A DNA stretch of 42,995 nucleotides from Rhodoblastus acidophilus (GTDB lineage Bacteria; Pseudomonadota; Alphaproteobacteria; Rhizobiales; Beijerinckiaceae), in NCBI RefSeq assembly GCF_025961575.1, contig NZ_JAOQNX010000039.1:1-42995 (forward strand), read 5' to 3'. Made by a program: the position numbers and the translations under genes. The notes under the pieces are model-generated. The model had not been told where the DNA came from. It was given only the letters and a program-made list of their open reading frames with translations, and did no database searches. Each line of letters opens with the position of its first letter. Within the stretch, counting starts at the first letter, position 1. Of the stretch, positions 27,038 through 35,344 are shown one piece after another.

Positions 27038-27817
27038 ATGACCGATCCGCTCACCTTCTACGGCGTCACGCTGACCTCCCGCCTGCTGGTCGGCACCTCG
27101 CAATATCCGTCGCCCGCCATCCTCGCCGAAGCATTGAAAACCTCGAAAGCCGAGGTCGTCACCGTCTCGCTGCGCCGCGAGGCCGGGGGCTCCCGCGCCG
27201 GCGAAAGTTTTTGGGGCCTGATCCGCGATCTCGGCCTGCGCGTCCTGCCCAACACCGCCGGTTGCCGCAGCGTCAAGGAGGCGGTCACCACCGCCCACAT
27301 GGCCCGCGAGCTTTTCAACACCACCTGGATCAAGCTGGAGGTGATCGGCGACGACGACCTCTTGGCCCCAGACCCCTTCGGCCTCGTCGAAGCCGCGCGC
27401 ATCCTTTGCGACGACGGTTTTGACGTTTTTCCCTACATGACCGAGGACGTCACCCTGGCCGACCGCCTCGTGGACGCCGGCTGCCGCGTGCTGATGCCCT
27501 GGGGCGCGCCGATCGGCTCGGGCCGCGGCCTCAACAATATCTTCGGCCTGCGCGCCCTGCGCGCCCGCTTCCGCGACATCCCCCTTGTCATCGACGCCGG
27601 ACTCGGCGCGCCCTCGCAGGCCGCGCAAGCCTTCGAACTCGGCTATGACGCGGTTCTGCTCAACACGGCCATCGCCCGCGCCGGCGATCCCGCCGCCATG
27701 GCCCGCGCTTTTGCGCTCGCCTGCGAAGCCGGCCGCGCCGCCTACAAAGCGCTGCCGATCGAGCCCCGCGACATGGCCGAACCCTCCACCCCGGTCCTGG
27801 GGCGCGCCTTCACATGA
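27038..27817 (+). CDS. thiG: Thiazole synthase ThiG
   Basis: This 259-residue TIM-barrel enzyme condenses deoxyxylulose phosphate, dehydroglycine and ThiS-bound sulfur into the thiazole. Signatures are [12 protein letters not shown], the Schiff-base Lys in [11 protein letters not shown] near residue 98, [15 protein letters not shown] near 155, and [20 protein letters not shown] followed by [10 protein letters not shown]. The ATG at 27038 is preferred to a TTG at 27026. It overlaps thiE by ATGA. Confidence 0.96.
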   Translation: MTDPLTFYGVTLTSRLLVGTSQYPSPAILAEALKTSKAEVVTVSLRREAGGSRAGESFWGLIRDLGLRVLPNTAGCRSVKEAVTTAHMARELFNTTWIKLEVIGDDDLLAPDPFGLVEAARILCDDGFDVFPYMTEDVTLADRLVDAGCRVLMPWGAPIGSGRGLNNIFGLRALRARFRDIPLVIDAGLGAPSQAAQAFELGYDAVLLNTAIARAGDPAAMARAFALACEAGRAAYKALPIEPRDMAEPSTPVLGRAFT

Positions 27818-28422
27818 AGCTCGACCCATTTTATCTCATCGTCGATCACGTCGGTTGGCTGCGCCGCCTGCTCCCCTGCGGCGTCAAACTGGCGCAACTC
27901 AGGGTCAAGCAAGCCGAAGACCTGCGCGAGCAGATCGCGGAAGCTCGCGATCTCTGCAAGACCCATGGCGCGCAACTGATCGTCAACGACCATTGGCGCC
28001 TCGCGCTGGACCTCGGCTGCGATTTTGTTCACCTCGGCCAAGAAGATCTTTTGAGCGCCGACCTCAATGCGATCAAGGCGGGAGGCCTGAAACTCGGAAT
28101 CTCCACCCACGACGAGGCCGAGTTGCAAAAGGCGCTCGACGCCGAGCCGGATTATGTGGCGCTCGGCCCAATTTTCCCGACCATCCTGAAAAAAATGCCC
28201 TGGGCGCCCCAAGGGTTCGGCAAAATCGCGCTCTGGCGGCAAAAAATCGGCGCGCTGCCACTGGTCGCCATCGGCGGCCTGACGCCCGAGCGCGCGCAGG
28301 AGAGCTTTAAGGCCGGCGCCGACAGTGCGGCTGTTGTCACCGACATTTCTCTGAACCCAGACCCGGAGGCGCGCTGTCGGGAATGGATTGCGGCGACCCG
28401 CCGCCCCATATCAGCGGCATGA
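27814..28422 (+). CDS. thiE: Thiamine-phosphate synthase ThiE
   Basis: This 202-residue TIM-barrel enzyme joins HMP pyrophosphate and thiazole phosphate. Seen are [30 protein letters not shown] with the substrate Asn-Asp, [24 protein letters not shown] and [11 protein letters not shown]. The phosphate-loop C terminus is slightly changed, reading [10 protein letters not shown]. It is coupled at both ends: ATGA with thiG and ATGA with the copper ATPase gene. thiC and thiD are not in the operon. Confidence 0.92.
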   Translation: MKLDPFYLIVDHVGWLRRLLPCGVKLAQLRVKQAEDLREQIAEARDLCKTHGAQLIVNDHWRLALDLGCDFVHLGQEDLLSADLNAIKAGGLKLGISTHDEAELQKALDAEPDYVALGPIFPTILKKMPWAPQGFGKIALWRQKIGALPLVAIGGLTPERAQESFKAGADSAAVVTDISLNPDPEARCREWIAATRRPISAA

Positions 28423-30848
28423 CCCTGCACACCGCCACACTCGAAATCGAAGGCATGACCTGCGGCGCCTGCGTCGCCCATGTCGAAAAGGCCCTCAAAT
28501 CCGCGCCGGGCGTGCGCGACGCCCGCGTCAACCTCGCCACCGAACGCGCCGAACTCGACCTCGCCCCCGAAGCGAACCTCGCGGCGCTCGCCCAAAGGGT
28601 GGAAGAAGAAGGCTATCCTGCCCGCCGCCAGACGTTTGAGATCGGCGTCGGCGGCATGAGTTGCGGCGCCTGTGTCGCCCATGTCGAAAAGGCGCTGAAA
28701 AAAGTCCCCGGCGTGCTCTCGGCCACGGCCAATCTCGCCAACAACCGCGCCACCGTCGAGGTTTTGGCGGGCGCGGTCGATTACGCCACGCTGGCCGCCG
28801 CCATCCGCGCCGAGGATTACGAGCCGAGCCCGGTCGAAAACGCGGAACCGCTGGAAACCCGCGAAAAGGAAGCGGCTCGCCTCAAGCGCGATTTTTGGCT
28901 CGCGGCGGCGGGCGCGGTCCCGGTGGTCGCGCTCGAAATGGGCGCGCACATGTCCCACGACTTCGCCAGCGCCCCCCACGCCACCCTGGGCCACCAAACT
29001 CCGATGTTTTTGGCGGCGGCCCTGACCACCTTCGTGCTGGCGGGTCCGGGCCGGCGCTTTTTCAAGCTGGGTTTCGGCTCGCTCCGGCGCGGCGCCCCCG
29101 ACATGAACGCGCTGGTGGCGCTGGGGGCGGGCGCGGCCTACCTCTATTCGCTGCTCGCCACCTTCGCCCCAAACATCCTGCCGGAGGGCGCGCGCCACTC
29201 CTATTTCGAATCGGCGGCCGCCATCGTCGCCTTCATCCTGCTGGGCCGCTGGCTGGAGGCGCGGGCCAAAGGCCGCGCCGCCCAGGCCATAGCGGCGCTC
29301 GGCGCCTTGCAGCCGAAAATCGCCCACGTCCGCCGCGAGACCGGCGCCATCGACTTGCCCGTCGAAGAAGTCCGCGTCGGCGATCTCGTCGAGATCAGGC
29401 CGGGCGAGCCGATCCCGGTGGACGGCGTGGTGGTCGAAGGCGCGAGCCACGTCGACGAAGCCCTCATGACCGGCGAAAGCCTGCCGGTCGCCAAAAAGCC
29501 GGGCGATCCCCTGATCGGCGGCGCGGTCAATTCCGCCGGTTTTCTGCTGATGCGGGCGGAAAAAGTCGGCGCCGGCACGGCGCTGGCCGGAATTATCCGG
29601 CTTGTCGAGGGCGCCCAAGGCGCGAAACTGCCGATCCAGGCGCTCGCCGACAAGGTCACGGCCATTTTCGTCCCCACGGTGTTGGGAATCGCCGCCCTCA
29701 CCTTTGCGCTCTGGATGATTTTCGGACCAGAACCCGCCTTGTCCCTCGCCCTGGTCAACGCCGTGAGCGTGCTGATCATCGCCTGTCCCTGCGCCATGGG
29801 ATTGGCCACGCCGGCGGCGCTGATGACCGGCACCGGGCGCGGCGCGCAACTGGGAATCCTCTTCCGCCGCGGCGACGCGCTGCAGACGCTGGCGGGCGTC
29901 AAAACCGTGGCGTTCGACAAAACCGGCACGCTCACCGAGGGAAAACCGCAGCTCACCGCCCTGCGCGCCGAGAATTTGAGCGATGATGAGGCTCTGGCGC
30001 TGGCGGCGGCGGTCGAATCCCGTTCCGAGCATCCGCTCGCCCGCGCGCTGGTCGAGGCGGCCCATGCGCGGGGGCTCGCCACGCCGGACGTCGAAAATTT
30101 CGCCTACCAGCCAGGCCTGGGCGTCGCCGCCACTGTCGGCGGCAAAAAAATCGCGGTCGGTTCCGGCGAGTTCATGGCGGCGCTGTCCGCGCATTCGCCC
30201 GCGCTCGAAGCCGAAGCCGAAGTTTTGGCGGGGCAGGGGGCGAGCTGCTTCTTCCTCGCGGTGGACGGCCGCGCGACCGCCGTTTTCGCCTTTTCCGATC
30301 CGCTGCGCCCCAGCTCGGCGCAGGCGGTGGCGACGCTGAAGAAATTGGGCGTCGATGTCGCCATGCTCACCGGCGACCGCGCCGCCACGGCGAACGCCAT
30401 TGCCGCGCAAGCTGGGGTGAGCGAAGTTTTTGCCGGCCTGAAACCCGAGGGCAAGGTCGAGATTTTGCAAAACTTGAGCCTGCGCGGCCCCGTCGCCTTC
30501 GCCGGCGACGGCGTGAACGACGCGCCGGCGCTGGCGGCGGCCGATGTCGGCCTCGCCATGGGCACGGGCTCGGAAATCGCGCGCGCCAGCGCCGAAGTGG
30601 TTTTGGTGGGCGCCGATCCCGTCAAGGCGGCGCAGGCTGTGGCGCTGTCGCGTGCGACGCTGCGCAATATCAAGCAAAACCTGTTTTGGGCCTTCGGCTA
30701 CAATGTGGTCCTGGTTCCCGTGGCGATGGGCGCGCTCTATCCTTGGAACGGAACGCTGCTCAATCCGGCGCTGGGCGCGGCGGCGATGGCCTGTTCGAGC
30801 CTTTTCGTGCTCGCCAACGCGCTCCGCTTGAGGAGCTTCGCGTCGTGA
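28419..30848 (+). CDS. copA: Copper-exporting P1B-type ATPase
   Basis: This 809-residue protein has two N-terminal HMA domains with GMTCGAC (residues 12-18) and GMSCGAC (79-85), each able to bind Cu(I). Eight membrane helices follow, with the copper motif CPCAMG in helix 6, preceded by AVSVLIIA. The P domain has DKTGTLTEG, the nucleotide domain has SEHPLARALVEAAH, and the hinge has GDGVNDAPALAAADVG. It exports Cu(I) across the inner membrane. The ATG at 28419 gives a 4-base overlap with thiE; an earlier ATG at 28383 is less likely. Coupling to a TPP-riboswitch operon is unusual. Confidence 0.95.
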   Translation: MTLHTATLEIEGMTCGACVAHVEKALKSAPGVRDARVNLATERAELDLAPEANLAALAQRVEEEGYPARRQTFEIGVGGMSCGACVAHVEKALKKVPGVLSATANLANNRATVEVLAGAVDYATLAAAIRAEDYEPSPVENAEPLETREKEAARLKRDFWLAAAGAVPVVALEMGAHMSHDFASAPHATLGHQTPMFLAAALTTFVLAGPGRRFFKLGFGSLRRGAPDMNALVALGAGAAYLYSLLATFAPNILPEGARHSYFESAAAIVAFILLGRWLEARAKGRAAQAIAALGALQPKIAHVRRETGAIDLPVEEVRVGDLVEIRPGEPIPVDGVVVEGASHVDEALMTGESLPVAKKPGDPLIGGAVNSAGFLLMRAEKVGAGTALAGIIRLVEGAQGAKLPIQALADKVTAIFVPTVLGIAALTFALWMIFGPEPALSLALVNAVSVLIIACPCAMGLATPAALMTGTGRGAQLGILFRRGDALQTLAGVKTVAFDKTGTLTEGKPQLTALRAENLSDDEALALAAAVESRSEHPLARALVEAAHARGLATPDVENFAYQPGLGVAATVGGKKIAVGSGEFMAALSAHSPALEAEAEVLAGQGASCFFLAVDGRATAVFAFSDPLRPSSAQAVATLKKLGVDVAMLTGDRAATANAIAAQAGVSEVFAGLKPEGKVEILQNLSLRGPVAFAGDGVNDAPALAAADVGLAMGTGSEIARASAEVVLVGADPVKAAQAVALSRATLRNIKQNLFWAFGYNVVLVPVAMGALYPWNGTLLNPALGAAAMACSSLFVLANALRLRSFAS

Positions 30849-31038
30849 CGGCGCGGTGAAGGTTTAGTTAATAAAAGATTAAACTTGACGTGAGCGGTTC
30901 GGTTTTGTTCTTAGAAAATGACGCCAGGACTACAGCGCAACCGAGTTATCAGACTTATCCACAGGCCGGAGTTGACGTGGTTTCTCCAAATGTTCTTTCG
31001 GGAAACTTCGGCGCGATACGGCAGAGGAGGCAGGGGCA

Positions 31039-31245
31039 ATGAGCGAAACGATTCTCCATGTCGAGGGCATGAGCTGCGGCAAATGCGCGGCGCGGGTCAC
31101 CAAGGCGATTCAGGCGCAGGCGCCGGAGGCGCAGGTGCAGGTCGAGCTGGAGACCAAGCGGGTGACGATCGCGCCCTCCGTCGCCAATCCGCAAGCGCTG
31201 GCGCAAGCCGTCACCGAAGCGGGCTATCCCGCTCGGCAGGCGTAG
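31039..31245 (+). CDS. copZ: CopZ-like copper chaperone (HMA domain)
   Basis: This 68-residue protein is a single ferredoxin-like HMA domain with the metal site GMSCGKCAARVTKAI and a C-terminal TEAGYPARQA. It should carry Cu(I) to the CopA HMA domains. GAGGCAGGGGCA precedes the ATG. It lies 190 bases after copA on the same strand and 13 bases from the converging P-type ATPase at 31259. Confidence 0.9.
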   Translation: MSETILHVEGMSCGKCAARVTKAIQAQAPEAQVQVELETKRVTIAPSVANPQALAQAVTEAGYPARQA

Positions 31246-31258
31246 AGCAAATCTCGAA

Positions 31259-33355
31259 TCAGGCGCGGCGCTTGTCCGCCTTGGGCGCGGAGCCTCGGAA
31301 CGCGTTGAGCAGAATGCCGATGGTCGCGCCATTGTGCAGCACGGCGGTCGCGACCGGCGACAGCAGGCCCAAGGCGGCGAAACCCAAAATGGCGGTGTTG
31401 AGCCCGACCGTCAGCTTGTAATTCGTGTCGATCCGCGCCATCGCCGCATTGGCGAGCGCGCGGGCGTCGGCGATTCGGGCGAGCGAATCCTCCAGCAGCA
31501 CCACATCTGCGGTGAGCCGGGCGATATCTGCGCCTTTCTGCATGGCGACGCCGACATGCGCCCCGGCGAGCGCCGGCGCGTCATTGATGCCGTCGCCGAC
31601 GAAGGCGATCTTCGCCCCCTTGGCGTTGAGCTCGGCGACGATCCCGGCCTTGTCCTCCGGCGTGAGTTCGGCGTGATAGCCGTCGAGCCCGAGTTTTTCG
31701 GCGAGCTCCGCGGCGCGGTCGTGATGGTCGCCGCTCAGCATCAGAATGCGTTTGACGCCCGCGCGCCGCAGGCGCGCGATCGTCTCGGCGGCGGTGGCGC
31801 GTAACGAATCCTTCAGCGCCAGTATGCCGAGCAGGCGCCCGCCAAAACCGATGAACAGCAGCGTCTTGCCTTCGCGATATAGGCGGTCGACCACTTCGGT
31901 CTGCGCCGAGAGGTCGATGCCCTCATGGTCCTCGACGAAATGCCTGGAGCCCACCACCACGCGCTGGCCGTTGACTTCGCTCGCCACGCCATGCGCGACG
32001 ATGAACTGGACTTCGGTGTGGTCGAAATGGTGGTTCTTGTCGGTCGCCTGCGCGGCATTGACCACCGCCATGGCCAGCGGATGAAAATAATGCTCCTCGA
32101 CCGAAGCGGCGAGGCAGATCAGGTCTTCGGCGCTATAGGCGGTGTCGAAGGCGATGGAATCCGTCACCTCCAGATGGCCGGTGGTGAGCGTGCCGGTCTT
32201 GTCGAAAATGAATGTGTCGGCCTGCGCCAGCCGCTCCAGCGCGGTCGCGCCCTTGACCAGAATTCCGGCCTGTCCCGCATTGTACATGGCCGATTTGAAC
32301 GCTACCGGCGTCGCCAGTTTTAGCGCGCAGGAATAGTCGGCTTGAAGCACCGAGGCGGCGGAGCGCCAGTCGCCGGTCAGCACGGCGGAGACGCCGGCGA
32401 GTTTGAGAACCGTCGGCACCAGCCGGTCGGCAAGGCGCGCGGCGTCGAGCTGGGCCTCGCTTTTCGCCGTCAGCGATTGCTCGACATAATCGGCGATGCG
32501 CGCGGCGGCGGTATGACGTCCCACCTGTTCGGCGTAAATGGTGAGCCGGCCATCCTCCATGCTGGTGCCGGACAGGACCTTTGCGCCGCGCGTCTTGATC
32601 ACCGAGACGCTTTCGCCGGTCATCGCCGCTTCGTTGACGACGCCCTCTCCGGACATCACCGTGCCGTCCACGGGAATCACCGCGCCGGCGCCGACCACGA
32701 CGGACTCGCCCACGGCGACCTCGCCGGTGGGAATTTGAACCTCCTCGCCGTCGCGCAACACCCAGATGAGGTCGCTGCTCGGGCGCAACAAATGTTTGAG
32801 CAGATCGTCGGAGCGCCGCGCGATCGTGCCTTCCAGATATTCGCCGAGCGCCAGCATGAATGTGGTGGCGTTGGCGGCGAGGAAATCGGAGCGCGCCAGC
32901 GAGATCGACACCGCCATCGCCTCCAGCACATGGCTGGTGACGCCGTTCTCGCGGTAATCGGCCACGCCCTCGCGCAGCATCGGCAGCGCCGCGGCGAGGC
33001 TGACCGGAAGCCGCGCCGGCATGGGCAGAACATTGGCGCCGAGCAGCACGGCGAGCGACGAGGCCAAAGCCCCGGCGCCATCGTCGTCGCGCGGTTTTGT
33101 TTTGACCTCGTCCCAGCGCATCTCGGCCAAAGCCCCGACAATGGTCATGACGGAGGTGCGCTGGGTGTCGAAGACGATGGTGAGCGACGCCGCGCGGGCG
33201 TTGACCCTGGCCGAGGTCACGCCGTCGATCAGCCGCGCCATGCCTTCGAGCGCGGCCGCGTCGGGCGCGTCGAGATTGCGGCGATAGCGCAGGCGCACGC
33301 GCCCGGGCAGCCGGTGAACGACTTTCAGCGTGCGCAGCCAGGGCTGAGCCGTCAT
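31259..33355 (-). CDS. fezB: P1B-type ATPase, FezB-like (ferrosome-associated)
   Basis: This 698-residue protein lacks CxxC HMA domains. Instead an Arg-rich N-terminal segment LPGRVRLRYRR (16-26) lies in an HMA_2-like fold. P-type ATPase hallmarks are MTGES (245-249), DKTGT with phosphorylated Asp385, EEHYFHPLA and GDGINDAPALAG. The ion-site helix reads DYSCALKLATP (340-350), so CPC is replaced by SCA, as in the P1B-6 group. That group includes FezB, which forms iron-filled ferrosomes. The gene ends a run of small membrane-protein genes and starts with ATGA overlap. Iron(II) as substrate is inferred; another transition metal is possible. Confidence 0.82.
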   Translation of the reverse strand: MTAQPWLRTLKVVHRLPGRVRLRYRRNLDAPDAAALEGMARLIDGVTSARVNARAASLTIVFDTQRTSVMTIVGALAEMRWDEVKTKPRDDDGAGALASSLAVLLGANVLPMPARLPVSLAAALPMLREGVADYRENGVTSHVLEAMAVSISLARSDFLAANATTFMLALGEYLEGTIARRSDDLLKHLLRPSSDLIWVLRDGEEVQIPTGEVAVGESVVVGAGAVIPVDGTVMSGEGVVNEAAMTGESVSVIKTRGAKVLSGTSMEDGRLTIYAEQVGRHTAAARIADYVEQSLTAKSEAQLDAARLADRLVPTVLKLAGVSAVLTGDWRSAASVLQADYSCALKLATPVAFKSAMYNAGQAGILVKGATALERLAQADTFIFDKTGTLTTGHLEVTDSIAFDTAYSAEDLICLAASVEEHYFHPLAMAVVNAAQATDKNHHFDHTEVQFIVAHGVASEVNGQRVVVGSRHFVEDHEGIDLSAQTEVVDRLYREGKTLLFIGFGGRLLGILALKDSLRATAAETIARLRRAGVKRILMLSGDHHDRAAELAEKLGLDGYHAELTPEDKAGIVAELNAKGAKIAFVGDGINDAPALAGAHVGVAMQKGADIARLTADVVLLEDSLARIADARALANAAMARIDTNYKLTVGLNTAILGFAALGLLSPVATAVLHNGATIGILLNAFRGSAPKADKRRA

Positions 33356-33684
33356 GCCGCGGCGCTCTGTTCCGCCTCGACTTCCGCCGCCAGATCGGCC
33401 ATCTGCTCCTTCATTTCGGCGAAACCGCCCATCACGCTGGAATAGGCCTGGATCGCGCTCTTGAACATTTTGCCGCGGATCTGCTCGTCGGACAGGACAT
33501 AGGCCGCGATCCCGCCAACCGCGAGGCCGAGCAGGAATTGTTCGTTGCGGCCCTTGGGCAGCAGGTTGCTGAGGCTGGCGAACACGCCCTGGTTGGCCGG
33601 CGGCGCCATATTGGCCTGACCCGCCAGCAGGCGCTGCAGTTGACGGCGCTTCAGGCCTTTTCCCTTTTTCTTCTTCTTAGCCAA
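33352..33684 (-). CDS. Small basic membrane-associated protein in the fez-like cluster
   Basis: This protein is about 110 residues long. The N terminus is strongly basic (AKKKKKGKGLKRRQLQRLL). One hydrophobic stretch follows (FLLGLAVGGIAAYVLSD, about residues 53-69), then an amphipathic helix ending in EMKEQMADLAAEVEAEQ. TTG at 33684 is chosen because AGGAGG lies 7 bases before it; an ATG at 33705 would add seven residues (MRRRRPK). It overlaps the previous gene by 8 bases and fezB by ATGA. The basic tail could contact an anionic cargo such as phosphate-iron mineral, but that is speculation. Confidence 0.75.
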   Translation of the reverse strand: MAKKKKKGKGLKRRQLQRLLAGQANMAPPANQGVFASLSNLLPKGRNEQFLLGLAVGGIAAYVLSDEQIRGKMFKSAIQAYSSVMGGFAEMKEQMADLAAEVEAEQSAAA

Positions 33685-34003
33685 TTTCGGCCTCCTTCGG
33701 CGCATCGTGGGTTTCTGTGGTGAGCAAGGTTTCGACCGCCATCACGCCCGCGACGCCTCCGGCGATCGCCAGCGCGGCGCTCAGGTAATCCTGGCGGCGC
33801 AGGCTGTCGGCGGTGGCGACGCCGGCGGCGAGAGCGAAGCCGCCCTGCAACGCGAGTTGCGCCACCTTGCGGTTGGGCGACGCGCCGGCGGCGCGATTCT
33901 GGATCGCGGCCAGCAGGCCGGTGGCGACCAGACCGCGGATGAAATTGTTGGAGAGCTCCGCCGGCGCGAGCGGTTGCGGCGTTCTTACCTTAAGCTTTTT
34001 CAT
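33677..34003 (-). CDS. Hydrophobic small protein in the fez-like cluster
   Basis: This 108-residue protein has a short polar N terminus (KKLKVRTPQPLAPAEL). Three hydrophobic segments follow: GLVATGLLAAIQN, LALQGGFALAAGVATAD and YLSAALAIAGGVAGVMAVE. They are probably membrane-embedded helices. No named family is recognised. It starts inside the end of the preceding gene (14-base overlap). Small hydrophobic proteins beside a P1B-6 ATPase are the typical context of ferrosome clusters. Confidence 0.75.
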   Translation of the reverse strand: MKKLKVRTPQPLAPAELSNNFIRGLVATGLLAAIQNRAAGASPNRKVAQLALQGGFALAAGVATADSLRRQDYLSAALAIAGGVAGVMAVETLLTTETHDAPKEAEIG

Positions 34004-34298
34004 GTTTCGCGCCTTCCTGGGCCGCGGCGGGGTCATCTTTGGCCGGCGCGGCGTCCGGCTGGTCGGTCGCCGCCTCAGCCTGTCCGCCCAGCTTGGCGCG
34101 CAAGCTGGCGGAAGATTTTTCGACCGCGCTCAGGCCGGACACCGTGACGTCGCGCAGCTCCTCGCCGGCTTTGTCGAATCCGCTGCGCGCCTTGTGCGCC
34201 AGCGCCGTCAGCTTGGCGGGCGCCTTGGATGTCTTCAGCATGCGCACCCCGAGGGCGCCGGCCGCTATGCCGGCCACAAAAGTCAAAACGGGCAGCAT
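33990..34298 (-). CDS. Membrane-anchored amphipathic-helix protein in the fez-like cluster
   Basis: This 102-residue protein has one N-terminal membrane helix (LPVLTFVAGIAAGALGVRML). A long amphipathic helix follows (about residues 25-70, with KARSGFDKAGEELRDVTVSG), then a low-complexity Ala-Asp-Pro tail ending GAKHEKA. This phasin-like or YtxH-like layout would suit a membrane or particle surface. The family is not recognised. It lies 21 bases after the HMA_2-like gene and overlaps the next gene. Confidence 0.75.
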   Translation of the reverse strand: MLPVLTFVAGIAAGALGVRMLKTSKAPAKLTALAHKARSGFDKAGEELRDVTVSGLSAVEKSSASLRAKLGGQAEAATDQPDAAPAKDDPAAAQEGAKHEKA

Positions 34299-34319
34299 GA
34301 CGATCTCCTTTCAGTCAAA

Positions 34320-34637
34320 TCAGGCGTGGGCGGCGTCGAGCAGACGGCGCCGCAGAATTTCGCTCTCGGGCGTGGCCTCGCCCGAGAGAAAGCCGCTCCA
34401 GGCCGAAGGCGGGATCGCGCGGGCGTCATATTCGATGGTGCAGGACCGGGCCAAGGGATTGACGCCGACGGATCGTATGCCCTCGACCCCCCCGAGCGCC
34501 TGACCGAATTTTTTGGCCTCGGCGATCAGCTCATGGGGAAGGTTTTCCCGCATTTTCAGCCGGATGCGGCCGGGAATGTGGTGGGCGACGCTGAGCTGGC
34601 GGACCAGACCGAGCAGCGGGGAAGCGGTGGAGGTCAT
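34320..34637 (-). CDS. HMA_2-like protein with an Arg-rich motif (FezA/FezC-like)
   Basis: This 105-residue protein has a single ferredoxin-like domain without CxxC. The motif AHHIPGRIRLKMR lies near residues 18-30, the same PGR[IV]RL signature as at the N terminus of the ATPase at 31259. The rest, GGVEGIRSVGVNPLARSCTI then EYD, resembles the second half of HMA domains. AGGAG lies 6 bases before the ATG at 34637. It is 8 bases behind the previous gene. It is a likely partner or membrane adaptor of the FezB-like ATPase; which fez letter it corresponds to is uncertain. Confidence 0.78.
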   Translation of the reverse strand: MTSTASPLLGLVRQLSVAHHIPGRIRLKMRENLPHELIAEAKKFGQALGGVEGIRSVGVNPLARSCTIEYDARAIPPSAWSGFLSGEATPESEILRRRLLDAAHA

Positions 34638-34645
34638 GGCGGCTC

Positions 34646-35125
34646 CTATCGCAGCACGTGCCGCCGGTGGACGACGATATGGATCAGCGTGAGCGCAAGG
34701 GACAGAACGCCCGCCTGCGCGTGAAGCTTGCGGCTGGATTTCAAGGCGGCGAGCGACAAAGCCATGCTGGCGACCGCGCCGATCTTGGCGGCGCGGTTCA
34801 GCTCCCATTTGGCGCGCCGGCGACGCCGCGACCCATGCGGGGCAGGGGGCGGCGCCGTGGCGGCGGTCTCGGACCCGGGCTCGGCGGGCGAGGCTTCGGC
34901 GGGGCCCAGCAAGGCCGCGACCTCGGCGCGGATGCGCGCCTCCAGCTCGGCGTCCGTCGGATCGAAGCGCAACAGCATCGATCCGACCGCCGGATTGCTT
35001 TCGATGTCCGCAAATTCCCGCAAGCTGTCCAGAACCCGCGCATGGATGTCGCGATTCCGCAGCGCGGGATGACGGAGCCTGATCCGGCCGGGCAGGGCGG
35101 ATGCAAACGGGTTCAAAGGACTCAT
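34646..35125 (-). CDS. HMA_2-like protein with C-terminal membrane helices (FezA/FezC-like)
   Basis: This 159-residue protein has the motif ALPGRIRLRHPALR at about residues 9-22 in an HMA_2-like domain, with PAVGSMLLRFDP as the later strand. An Ala-Pro and Arg-rich linker follows, then two hydrophobic segments (AAKIGAVASMALSLAALKSS; GVLSLALTLIHIVV). ATG 35125 is preferred; a GTG at 35170 would add 15 residues. It is the first gene of the cluster. An Irr-box-like site lies 108 bases before its start, and an 11-base repeat array starts 134 bases before it. Confidence 0.78.
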   Translation of the reverse strand: MSPLNPFASALPGRIRLRHPALRNRDIHARVLDSLREFADIESNPAVGSMLLRFDPTDAELEARIRAEVAALLGPAEASPAEPGSETAATAPPPAPHGSRRRRRAKWELNRAAKIGAVASMALSLAALKSSRKLHAQAGVLSLALTLIHIVVHRRHVLR

Positions 35126-35232
35126 GGCGCAATTCCGCTGGCGCGACAGGGACGGCGCGAAGCGACTCACCCTGCCGACGTTTCAACCATCAATGGCGTT
35201 TCACAACCTTGGCCGCAACCAATCCGACACGT

Positions 35233-35249
35233 TTTAGACTCCTTCCAAC
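35233..35249. promoter_or_regulatory. Weak Irr-box-like site upstream of the fez-like cluster
   Basis: TTTAGACTCCTTCCAAC matches 11 of the 14 fixed positions of TTTAGAA-N3-TTCTAAA. It lies 108 bases before the first gene of the cluster and next to an 11-base repeat array. The right half-site is imperfect. Support comes mainly from its position and from two better matches before the irr genes. Confidence 0.45.
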
Positions 35250-35258
35250 ATGTCTCAT

Positions 35259-35313
35259 GTCACTTGAACGTCACTTGGATGTCACCTGACGGTTACTTGA
35301 GCGTCGCTTTAAC
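35259..35313. repeat. Five phased 11-base direct repeats
   Basis: Five head-to-tail units lie without gaps: GTCACTTGAAC, GTCACTTGGAT, GTCACCTGACG, GTTACTTGAGC and GTCGCTTTAAC (consensus GTCACTTGANN). A possible further unit, GTCAAATTGGC, lies in phase at 35325-35335. The period equals about one helical turn, so all copies face the same side of the DNA. The stretch is non-coding, between the small gene at 35345 and the first fez-like gene, as expected of a cooperative operator array. Confidence 0.72.
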
Positions 35314-35344
35314 GGAGCGTGAGCGTCAAATTGGCGGCCCAAGA

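Noticed and set aside
28152-30677. An 841-codon open reading frame antisense to copA and thiE
   Set aside because: This is a composition shadow: the translation is rich in Arg, Gly and Ala without domains, and the plus strand holds complete copA signatures.
30955-30963. Perfect DnaA box TTATCCACA between copA and copZ
   Set aside because: It is a single box with no cluster, no AT-rich unwinding region and no origin-linked genes. One exact 9-base match is not rare enough to call an origin.
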